A stretch of 7,101 nt of DNA from Hymenobacter sp. (lineage in GTDB: Bacteria; Bacteroidota; Bacteroidia; Cytophagales; Hymenobacteraceae). The position numbers and the translations under genes are program-made. The notes beneath the pieces are model-generated. The model saw only the letters and a program-made list of their open reading frames with translations. It did no database searches and was not told the DNA's origin. Shown here in pieces: positions 1-5,235 of the stretch. The DNA lies in assembly GCA_025362615.1 (NCBI GenBank), contig JANYFQ010000509.1:1-7101 (forward strand), given 5' to 3'. The number at the start of each line of letters is the position of its first letter. The first letter of the stretch is position 1.

Positions 1-159
1 CCCTTGCCACGTCCCCCCATACCGGTAGCCTGCCACCGTTTTGGCCTTGATGCAGCAGCTTTCGCACACAAAAACCCACCCCTTGCCCGTGGCCGGGGTC
101 TGGATGCGGTAGAGCGTGGTGCCTTCAACGCCGCAGTGGGCGCAAATTTTGGTTTTCAT
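1..159 (-). CDS. Small zinc-ribbon-like protein, N-terminal part (runs off the window)
   Basis: Reading the minus strand from an ATG at 159-157 gives 53 codons without a stop up to the window edge, so the gene is 3'-truncated by the window. The peptide starts MKTKICAHCGVEGTTLYRIQ. It has two CxxC pairs, C6-A-H-C9 and C32-E-S-C35 (followed by C36), about 23 residues apart, which fits a small treble-clef or zinc-ribbon fold. After the second pair comes a basic and aromatic stretch (KAKTVAGYRYGGTW). The pairs are seen directly; zinc binding is inferred from their spacing. The gene is divergent from the DUF2480 gene, with 100 bases between the starts. Short zinc-ribbon proteins like this are common unnamed proteins in Bacteroidota. 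A nucleic-acid-binding role is possible but is not shown by anything here. The opposite-strand frame over this stretch lacks such motifs and is a shadow. Confidence 0.72.
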   Translation of the reverse strand, partial: MKTKICAHCGVEGTTLYRIQTPATGKGWVFVCESCCIKAKTVAGYRYGGTWQG

Positions 160-259
160 GGGCTGACTTCTCTTTTGATTTTGTTCCGACAACAACCGTC
201 CGGCAAAAGCAGCCCACCAGCCTAAGCCCTAAGCCCCTAAAACCTAAGTCCCTATAAAA
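160..259. other. Divergent intergenic region with short CCTAAG repeats
   Basis: This 100-base gap separates the divergent zinc-ribbon and DUF2480 genes. Just upstream of the DUF2480 start it holds CCTAAG at 221-226, 228-233 and 243-248, plus CCCTAA at 235-240. An A-rich stretch (TATAAAA) lies immediately before the ATG, as is usual for Bacteroidota genes that lack a Shine-Dalgarno sequence. I see no clear TAnnTTTG box with a correctly spaced upstream element for either gene. Confidence 0.45.
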
Positions 260-775
260 ATGGAGCCCTTATTCGTCAATCGCGTCGCCAGCAGCGGCCT
301 CGTTACCCTCAACCTCGAAGACTTCATTCACCCCGGCCAGCGGGTGGTGTACGACATCAAGGACAACCTTTTCCACGGCCTCATGCTGCGCGAAAAGGAT
401 TTCCGCGAGTTCATCAAAACCCACGACTGGCCCCAGTACACCGGCCAAAACGTGGCCATCGTCTGCTCCGCCGATGCCATCGTGCCCACCTGGGCCTATA
501 TGCTGCTCGCTACCAAGCTCCACCACCACGCCCACCGCTACGTGTTCGGCCCCCTCGAAGCCCTCGAACAAGCCTTGTTCGAGGAGGCCATCGCCGGGCT
601 CGATGCCGAAACTTACCGCGATGCCAAAGTCGTCATCAAAGGCTGCGGCGACCAGCCCGTGCCCACCTTCGCCTACGTCGCCATCATGCAAAAGCTGCTC
701 CCCGTGGCCGCCAGCCTCATGTACGGCGAGCCGTGCAGCACCGTGCCGCTCTTCAAACGCCCCAAAGCCGCCTAA
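260..775 (+). CDS. DUF2480 family protein
   Basis: This complete 171-residue protein matches what I know of the DUF2480 family (Pfam PF10652), a single-domain cytoplasmic family of about 165-175 residues found widely in Bacteroidota. Its biochemical role is unknown. Recognisable blocks are the N-terminal NRVASSGLVTLNLEDF, then YDIKDNLFHGLMLREKDFRE (31-50), HDWPQYTGQNVAIVCSADAI (55-74), VPTWAYMLLATKL (75-87), VIKGCGDQPVP (125-135) and GEPCSTVPLFKR (156-167). The only three cysteines, C69, C129 and C159, each sit inside one of these blocks, so a shared metal or redox site is conceivable; that is inference. There is no signal peptide or membrane segment. The ATG at 260 follows an A-rich stretch and gives the N-terminus typical of the family. 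The TAA stop lies 20 bases before the 21-bp tandem array. The long minus-strand frame across this gene is a shadow. Confidence 0.93.
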   Translation: MEPLFVNRVASSGLVTLNLEDFIHPGQRVVYDIKDNLFHGLMLREKDFREFIKTHDWPQYTGQNVAIVCSADAIVPTWAYMLLATKLHHHAHRYVFGPLEALEQALFEEAIAGLDAETYRDAKVVIKGCGDQPVPTFAYVAIMQKLLPVAASLMYGEPCSTVPLFKRPKAA

Positions 776-795
776 CGCCTGCCGGCCTGCGGGCC

Positions 796-1068
796 ATGCG
801 CGGAGGCTCGCGGGCCATGCGTGACGACACGCGGACCCTGCGTGACGACACGCGGGCCCTACGAGACGACACGCGGGCCCTACGAGATGACACGCGGGCC
901 CTGCGTGACGACACGCGGACCCTGCGAGACGACACGCGGGCCATGCGTGACGACACGCGGGCCCTATGAGCGCACACGCGGGCCCTATGAGACGACACGC
1001 GGGCCTTATGAGATGACACGCGGGCCCTATGAGCGCACACGCGGGCCCTATGAGCGCACACGCGGGCC
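796..1068. repeat. 21-bp tandem repeat array, 13 copies
   Basis: Thirteen head-to-tail units of exactly 21 bp start at 796, 817, 838, 859, 880, 901, 922, 943, 964, 985, 1006, 1027 and 1048. Each unit has a variable 5' half of about 10 bases and a nearly constant 3' half, ACACGCGGGCC (GGACC in the units at 817 and 901). The first unit is the most divergent. The units at 964, 1027 and 1048 are identical. Where a unit ending GGGCC meets one starting with C, a GGGCCC palindrome forms. Because the period is divisible by three, several frames stay open and would encode heptads such as RDDTRAL or TTRGPYE on plus and RVSSRRA on minus. No frame carries a plausible start or non-repetitive domain, so I read it as a non-coding minisatellite between two complete genes. 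Confidence 0.95.
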
Positions 1069-1099
1069 TTACGAACCCGCATTCCCGTAAGCTCCGCCC

Positions 1100-1107
1100 C
1101 ATCTTTG
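1100..1107 (+). promoter_or_regulatory. Possible -7 promoter box of the permease gene
   Basis: CATCTTTG differs from the Bacteroidota -7 consensus TAnnTTTG only at the first base. It ends 5 bases before the GTG start, so transcription from it would give a leaderless or nearly leaderless mRNA. I see no TTG at the expected position about 19-21 bases upstream, so this is a weak call. Confidence 0.3.
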
Positions 1108-1111
1108 CGGG

Positions 1112-2437
1112 GTGAACACCGCCCCCAATCCCTATAAAATCTCCTTTCTAACCGGCGCGGCCATCGTGGTGGCCAACATGGTAGGCACCGGTGTCTTCAC
1201 CAGTCTCGGCTTCCAGCTCCTGGGCATCCAAAGCAATTTTGCCCTGCTGATGCTCTGGGTAGTGGGCGGCGGCATTGCCTTGTGCGGGGCCGTGAGCTAC
1301 GCCGAGCTGGCCGCCGCCATGCCCCGCTCGGGCGGCGAATACCACTACCTGAGCCGCATTTACCACCCGGCTTTGGGGTTTTTGTCGGGTTGGGTATCGG
1401 CCACCGTCGGCTTCGCCGCGCCCACCGCCCTGGCCGCCCTGGCCCTGGGCGAGTACGCCCGCCGCGTATGGCCGGGGCTGAATGCCCCGCTGCTGTCGGC
1501 CGCCGTGGTGGTGGTCCTGGCCCTGGTTCACGGCAGCAGCACCCGCGCCGGCAGCCGTTTGCAGGTCGTCGTCACGGGCATCAAAGTGGTGGTTTTGGTC
1601 GGCTTCATCGGCATTGGCTTGCTGGTAGGGGAGGGGCAGCCGCTGCAATTGCTGCCCGCCGCCGCCGACTGGCGCGTGCTGGCCACGCCGGCTTTTGCCG
1701 TGTCGCTCGTCTTCGTCAGCTACGCCTATTCGGGCTGGAACGCCGCCGTGTACCTCACCGGCGAAATCGAAAACCCCCAGCGCAACCTCTCGCGCATCCT
1801 GCTCTCGGGCACCGCCGTGGTCGCCGTGTTGTACGTGGGGCTGAACTACGTTTTCCTCCGCGCCGCCCCCCAACCGGCCCTGCGCGGGCAGCTCGAAGTA
1901 GGCTACATCGCTGCCAACGCCCTTTTCGGCCCGGCGGTGGGCCGCCTCACCGGGGCCGTTATCGCCGCCTTGCTGGTGTCCACCATCAGCTCGATGGTGT
2001 TTGCCGGCCCCCGCATCGTGCAAAGCATGGGCGAAGACCTGCCCGCCCTGCGCTGGCTCGCCGGGCGCAGCCAGGCGGGCATCCCCGTCCGCGGCCTGGC
2101 CCTGCAAACCGCCATCACCCTACTTTTCGTCCTCAAACCCAACTTCAAAGAGGTGCTGGTGTACGCCGGCTTTGTGCTCAATTTGTTCACTTTTCTCACC
2201 GTGTTGGGCGTGTTCATCCTCCGCCGCCAACAACCCAACCTGCCGCGCCCTTACCGCGCCTGGGGCTACCCCGTCACGCCCGCTGTCTTTCTGGTTTTGA
2301 GTGGCTGGACGCTGGTTTTCATCCTACGCGACAAGCCCACCGAGTCGCTCTACGGCTTGCTCACGCTCGCCGTGGGCCTGGCCGTGTACGCCCTCGTGAC
2401 GCAAAAACGAGTGCCCCGAAGCTCCGTTTCAGACTGA
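1112..2437 (+). CDS. APC-superfamily amino acid permease
   Basis: This 441-residue integral membrane protein is an amino acid permease of the amino acid-polyamine-organocation superfamily (AA_permease_2-like), expected to carry amino acids across the inner membrane, usually with a proton or by exchange. The length and about 12 hydrophobic segments fit the family. The first segment contains VANMVGTGVF with the unwound G25-T26-G27 that binds the substrate backbone in this superfamily. The TM2-TM3 area has the conserved SYAELAAAMPRSGGEYHYL. TM6 has the SYAYSGWN block (Y204, G208, W209), followed by the hallmark loop GEIENPQRNL (217-226). The short tail is hydrophilic. The GTG at 1112 is preferred because the next in-frame Met (M23) would cut TM1 just before the GTG motif. 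Substrate cannot be read from sequence; the LAT/SteT-like group is my best guess. The gene converges on the HhH gene at 2559. Confidence 0.93.
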   Translation: MNTAPNPYKISFLTGAAIVVANMVGTGVFTSLGFQLLGIQSNFALLMLWVVGGGIALCGAVSYAELAAAMPRSGGEYHYLSRIYHPALGFLSGWVSATVGFAAPTALAALALGEYARRVWPGLNAPLLSAAVVVVLALVHGSSTRAGSRLQVVVTGIKVVVLVGFIGIGLLVGEGQPLQLLPAAADWRVLATPAFAVSLVFVSYAYSGWNAAVYLTGEIENPQRNLSRILLSGTAVVAVLYVGLNYVFLRAAPQPALRGQLEVGYIAANALFGPAVGRLTGAVIAALLVSTISSMVFAGPRIVQSMGEDLPALRWLAGRSQAGIPVRGLALQTAITLLFVLKPNFKEVLVYAGFVLNLFTFLTVLGVFILRRQQPNLPRPYRAWGYPVTPAVFLVLSGWTLVFILRDKPTESLYGLLTLAVGLAVYALVTQKRVPRSSVSD

Positions 2438-2473
2438 TTCAGTTGCTTAACACAAGTCATCGGGCAGTCATTA

Positions 2474-2551
2474 TTCGCGCAAAGCTCGCGGAGTTCGCAA
2501 GGTGCTTGACTGATAGTTTGAGCTTTGCGGACTCCGCGAGCTTTGCGCGAA
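2474..2551. terminator. 27-bp inverted repeat between convergent genes; candidate two-way terminator
   Basis: The arms 2474-2500 and 2525-2551 are reverse complements over 27 bp with a single mismatch (an A/G difference that leaves a G-T pair on one strand), separated by a 24-base loop. The repeat begins 36 bases after the permease stop and ends 7 bases from the stop of the convergent HhH gene, so it could end transcription from both sides. There is no T-run after the stem on either strand, so an intrinsic terminator is not proven. It could instead be a dispersed palindromic repeat. Confidence 0.6.
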
Positions 2552-2574
2552 CAACTCGTTACTCAAAGCTCAAA
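2517..2574. repeat. Second inverted repeat, overlapping the end of the HhH gene
   Basis: TTTGAGCTTTG (2517-2527) and CAAAGCTCAAA (2564-2574) are perfect 11-bp reverse complements with a 36-base spacer. The right arm is the last codons of the minus-strand HhH gene. The left arm overlaps three bases of the right arm of the 27-bp repeat, so the two stems compete. Confidence 0.6.
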
Positions 2575-3635
2575 TAAGGCCGGAGCTTCTCCGCCTCCTC
2601 CGGTTTCATCATGCCTGCCGCCGCCACCTCAGCCAGCGTCTTGTAAGGCCCGTGAGTATTCCGGTGCGCCACCAGCCGCCGTGCTGCCGGCTTGCCGATG
2701 TACGGATGCGGCCACAAATCGTCAAACGTGCCGCTATTCACCTGCACCAGCTCGGGCCGAAAATTGGCTGCTACAAAGGTGTACTTCCGCAGGCTGTCCA
2801 CCAAATCCGGCGCTTCGCGCAGGTGCCAGACTTCGGCAATCTGGGCTTCGTTCACAAACCCGCCCAGCTTGTTGCGCTGCTTCACCACGCCCCACGCCCG
2901 CCCGTGCCCAATGCCCCGAATTTGCATCAGTTGCGTCGTGTCGGCCGTGTTCAGGTCAAACGGCTGCAAGTTGCGCGGCTTGCGCGGAAACTTCGACGGC
3001 AACTCGTCCAGCTTCGCAAACTTCCCATCGCCGACCCCAAACGCCCCCCGCTCGCCCCGGCGCGGCACCTCGTCCGGCAGTTGCATGAACGGGGCCAGCC
3101 GCTCATAAACCGGCGCGTCCAGCCCGTACATCTTCTTGATTTGGCTTTTGGCTTTGAAGCCGCCCGCCATCTCGCGGTACTTCACCATCCGCACGGCCAC
3201 GAAATGCGGCACGCCCCGCGCTTCCCAGCCATTGGCATCCAGCATATTGGGGTCGAAGTTCGTCAGTGCCACTTGCGCCACCGGCGGGTACTTGCTGCCC
3301 CGCCTGCCGTAGCCGCCGCGTTCGGGATAGCGCGACGGAAACTTGCGGTCGCCGCCCTTTATTCGGTGTTCGTTGAGTTGCGCCACCAGCGTGTCCAAGT
3401 CGCGCCGGTCTTGCGTGTAGTCGTCCTCGGCCGGCGTGTCCAGAAACGGCCGCACCGCCAGCGGCACCAGCAACACCCCCGCAATCAGCAACAGCAACAC
3501 CACCGACCCCCGCGCCTCGCTCTTCGAGTAGCCCATGTACGTGCGCCAGCGCCGCATCGCGTTCGAGTTCTCCCAATCCCAACGCGGCTTCTTGGGTATT
3601 TCGGGCCGTGGCGCACCCCCGTCAAACCGTACCAT
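2559..3635 (-). CDS. Membrane-anchored protein with three helix-hairpin-helix units (ComEA-like domains)
   Basis: Starting from ATG 3635-3633 this is a 358-residue protein. A basic N-terminus (RRWRTYMGYSKSEARG, about 28-43) precedes one strongly hydrophobic segment (about 43-65), then a charged linker rich in Arg, Gly and Tyr (about 66-120). Three HHH_3-type units follow: about 124-185 (WEARGVPHFVAVRMVKYRE), 226-290 (DLNTADTTQLMQIRGIGHGR, then RN, GGF) and 298-358 (VNSGTFDDL, YIGKPAARRLVAHRN). The middle unit is the most canonical, with a GIG hairpin. Such domains bind DNA non-sequence-specifically in ComEA; here the anchor would place them in the periplasm or cytoplasm depending on topology. 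The frame stays open upstream to 3731, but that extension is translated palindromic repeat, so I excluded it. A start at M 3557 (just before the basic stretch) is an alternative. The gene ends in the convergent inverted repeats. Confidence 0.88.
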   Translation of the reverse strand: MVRFDGGAPRPEIPKKPRWDWENSNAMRRWRTYMGYSKSEARGSVVLLLLIAGVLLVPLAVRPFLDTPAEDDYTQDRRDLDTLVAQLNEHRIKGGDRKFPSRYPERGGYGRRGSKYPPVAQVALTNFDPNMLDANGWEARGVPHFVAVRMVKYREMAGGFKAKSQIKKMYGLDAPVYERLAPFMQLPDEVPRRGERGAFGVGDGKFAKLDELPSKFPRKPRNLQPFDLNTADTTQLMQIRGIGHGRAWGVVKQRNKLGGFVNEAQIAEVWHLREAPDLVDSLRKYTFVAANFRPELVQVNSGTFDDLWPHPYIGKPAARRLVAHRNTHGPYKTLAEVAAAGMMKPEEAEKLRPYLSFE

Positions 3636-3891
3636 ATTATTAAGGAGTGAAGTAACGCGGGTTTTCAACCCGCGAGTACGGCCAAAACCAACCAGTGCAA
3701 AGTAAAGCGGGTTTTCAACCCGCGAGTCCATCCGAAACCAATCAGCCCAGTAATCGAACGGACAAGTTTACAGCTAATTCCTTGCCCCGCAAGCGCCATC
3801 GTTGCCGCCGCCGTTGCCACCACCACCCCCGTCACTGCCCCAACCAAGCCGCCGCCCGTAAATTGCGCCCCTTACCATTTTTCTTCTTCTG
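3636..3891. other. Divergent intergenic region with two palindromic repeats
   Basis: This 256-base gap separates the starts of the HhH gene (minus) and the lipoprotein gene (plus). Bases 3650-3749 are a two-copy 50-bp tandem repeat. Bases 3780-3890 are C-rich low-complexity DNA followed by a pyrimidine run next to the lipoprotein ATG. I see no canonical TAnnTTTG promoter for either gene. Short open frames across it on both strands are translated repeats with no domain. Confidence 0.6.
3650..3749. repeat. Two tandem 50-bp copies of a palindromic repeat
   Basis: Copy 1 (3650-3699) and copy 2 (3700-3749) are direct repeats with a period of exactly 50 bp and, by hand alignment, 42 of 50 identical positions. 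The conserved core of each is an inverted repeat. In copy 1 CGCGGGTT pairs with AACCCGCG around a TTC loop (3656-3674). In copy 2 the first base is A, so the stem is 7 bp (3707-3723). The flanks (AAGTAA before; GAAACCAAYCAG-like after) are also shared, so the duplication covers more than the palindrome. A third core lies at 5143-5161. Confidence 0.9.
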
Positions 3892-5142
3892 ATGAATTTC
3901 CGCTTCGGCCCCCGGTTTCTCCCGCTTTTCCTATTAATAGCGGCCTGCACCGAAGCCCCCAAAACCGTCATCGAAACCCAAGCCCCCGCCGCCGCCGACA
4001 CCCTCGTCGCGCCCACGCGCCCCGCATCTGCCCCCGCCGATACCGCCGCCCCGGCCCCCGCCAACACCCCATCTGCTGCCCGCCCCGCCCCCATCCCCGC
4101 CCCCGATACCGCCTACGTCCAGGACGTAGCCGCCTACCTCGCCGCCCTCCCGTCCAGCCAAAACGCTCCCCTTCGGACCCTCACCGCCACCCCCGCCTAC
4201 CAAATATTCGCCAAGCAACAAGAAAAAAGCTGGCAGAAATACCGCCTCACCCACACCGACCGCATGACCCGTTGGGCCGCCCGCGCCCTCGACACCATCC
4301 AAACTGCCAGCCCTACCATCCTCTACCCCTTCAGCGGCCCCGACTTTCTCAACGCCACCACCCTCTTCCCCGCCAGCAATACCTACGTCCTCTTCGGCCT
4401 CGAACCCGTCGGTAGCATCCCGCCGCGCCCCGTCCTCGAAAACCCCCAGATTTACACCTCCGTCAATAAGTCGCTCTGGTCGGTCCTCAATTTCAGCTTC
4501 TTCCGCACCAACGACATGGCCATAGACCTAAAGTCGGTGCAACTCGACGGCACCACGCCGCTGCTCATGCTCTTCGCCGTCCGCACCGGCCACCAAATCA
4601 CCGCCCTCCGCCGCGTCCAGCTTTCTGCCTCCGGCGAACTCCAACCCGCCGACACGACCGTGACCGCCAACACCACCCCCGGCGTCGAAATCAAGCTCCG
4701 TGCCCCCGACGGCCATCCCAAAACCCTCTACTACTTCTCCGCCGACATCTCCGACGGCTACCTGGCCGCCCACCCCGCGCCCCTGGCCTACATCCGCTCG
4801 CTTGGCCCCCTCACTACCTATGTCAAGTCGGCCAGCTACCTCATGCACAAGGCGTACTTCAGCAAAATCCGCAACCTCGTCCTCGCCCAAAGCAACTACC
4901 TCCTCCAAGATGATTCCGGCATTGCCATGAAATATTTCCCCGCCCGCGCCTGGAATTTTACCTACTTCGGCACTTACCGCCGCCCCATCAACCTTTTCGC
5001 CAAGCACTACCAACCCGCCCTCACCGCCGCCTACGCCGACACCCTCACCCGCCCCGCCCCCCTGCCCTTCGGCACCGGCTACAACTGGCGCCAAACCGAC
5101 TCCAACCTCCTTCTGGCCCGCCGCCGCCAACCCGTGAGGTAA
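3892..5142 (+). CDS. Exported lipoprotein of a conserved, unnamed family
   Basis: This 416-residue protein begins with a lipoprotein signal peptide: MNFRFGPRF, a hydrophobic stretch, and the lipobox I16-A17-A18-C19. C19 would be the acylated first residue after cleavage. Residues about 30-72 form a linker rich in Pro, Ala and Thr, as often tethers a domain to the membrane. The folded part (about 75-416) has blocks I associate with a widespread uncharacterised family: YPFSGPDFLNATTLFP then YVLFGLEPVG (145-174 region), SNYLLQDDSGIAMKYF (334-349), FGTYRRPINLF, and the C-terminal LPFGTGYNWRQTDSNLLLA. I know no function or symbol. The third palindromic repeat abuts the coding region and provides the TAA stop. 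Coding-strand composition is very C-rich, like the downstream hydrolase and unlike the permease. It may be co-transcribed with the hydrolase, though a hairpin lies between them. Confidence 0.88.
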   Translation: MNFRFGPRFLPLFLLIAACTEAPKTVIETQAPAAADTLVAPTRPASAPADTAAPAPANTPSAARPAPIPAPDTAYVQDVAAYLAALPSSQNAPLRTLTATPAYQIFAKQQEKSWQKYRLTHTDRMTRWAARALDTIQTASPTILYPFSGPDFLNATTLFPASNTYVLFGLEPVGSIPPRPVLENPQIYTSVNKSLWSVLNFSFFRTNDMAIDLKSVQLDGTTPLLMLFAVRTGHQITALRRVQLSASGELQPADTTVTANTTPGVEIKLRAPDGHPKTLYYFSADISDGYLAAHPAPLAYIRSLGPLTTYVKSASYLMHKAYFSKIRNLVLAQSNYLLQDDSGIAMKYFPARAWNFTYFGTYRRPINLFAKHYQPALTAAYADTLTRPAPLPFGTGYNWRQTDSNLLLARRRQPVR

Positions 5143-5163
5143 CGCGGGTTTTCAACCCGCGAG
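5138..5163. repeat. Third copy of the palindromic repeat, overlapping a stop codon
   Basis: The core CGCGGGTTTTCAACCCGCG (5143-5161) is identical to the core of the copy at 3656-3674, and the flanks GGTAA before and AG after also match closely. The TAA at 5140-5142 that ends the lipoprotein gene lies inside the repeat unit. The stem is 8 bp with a TTC loop. Confidence 0.88.
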
Positions 5164-5190
5164 CCACCAACCCAACAACTTTACCCCCTC

Positions 5191-5220
5191 AAAGGGCCGT
5201 GGCTCCTCCCACGGCCCTTT
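5191..5220 (+). terminator. Terminator-like hairpin between the lipoprotein and hydrolase genes
   Basis: AAAGGGCCGTGG (5191-5202) and CCACGGCCCTTT (5209-5220) form a perfect 12-bp stem with a 6-base loop (CTCCTC). The stem ends in A:T pairs and reads TTTCTC at its 3' side, which resembles a Rho-independent terminator with a short U-tract that could work in both directions. It ends only 15 bases before the hydrolase ATG, so partial readthrough (attenuation) or a structured leader is also possible. Confidence 0.72.
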
Positions 5221-5235
5221 CTCATTCCCCCTACC

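Larger units (their letters stand above)
776..1111. other. Intergenic region filled by a tandem repeat array
   Basis: There is no convincing gene in these 336 bases. About 81% is the 13-copy 21-bp array, described separately. Bases 776-795 look like a degenerate copy that ends in the same GCGGGCC. Bases 1069-1080 look like a broken copy after the last full one. The remaining 31 bases lead into the permease start and hold its possible -7 box. Confidence 0.8.

Noticed and set aside
176..183. TGATTTTG as a -7 box for DUF2480
   Set aside because: The key A at position 2 is G, and no upstream element lies at the right distance.
796..1068. CRISPR array
   Set aside because: Units are contiguous 21-mers with no unique spacers, so this is a tandem repeat, not a repeat-spacer array.
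733..1090. Plus-strand repeat peptides (RDDTRAL and TTRGPYE heptads)
   Set aside because: They start inside DUF2480 or inside the array, have no non-repeat domain and no start signal, and the first stops mid-array where the unit sequence changes.
269..1102. Long minus-strand open frame across the DUF2480 gene and the array, with GPACRLI-type heptads
   Set aside because: It is antisense to a confident gene, and its N-terminal part is only the translated 21-bp repeat, whose period keeps frames open. No domain is recognisable.
1282..2577. 431-residue plus-strand frame overlapping the permease
   Set aside because: It is a shifted-frame shadow rich in Arg, Pro and His, while the permease frame has clear transmembrane and family motifs.
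2652..3650. 332-residue plus-strand frame opposite the HhH gene
   Set aside because: It is antisense to the HhH coding frame, of Arg/His/Pro-rich shadow composition and without domains.
3698..3705. Minus-strand TTACTTTG as a promoter for the HhH gene
   Set aside because: The spacing inside the box is wrong for TAnnTTTG and there is no TTG about 19 bases upstream. It falls at the junction of the two repeats.
3636..3731. N-terminal extension of the HhH gene to 3731
   Set aside because: The extra 32 codons are translated palindromic repeat, and the start at 3635 gives a sensible N-terminus.
3665..3847. Small minus-strand frame with a hydrophobic start (MVGAVTGVVVATAAATMALA)
   Set aside because: It arises from C-rich low-complexity DNA plus both palindromic repeats, and its end is repeat translation.
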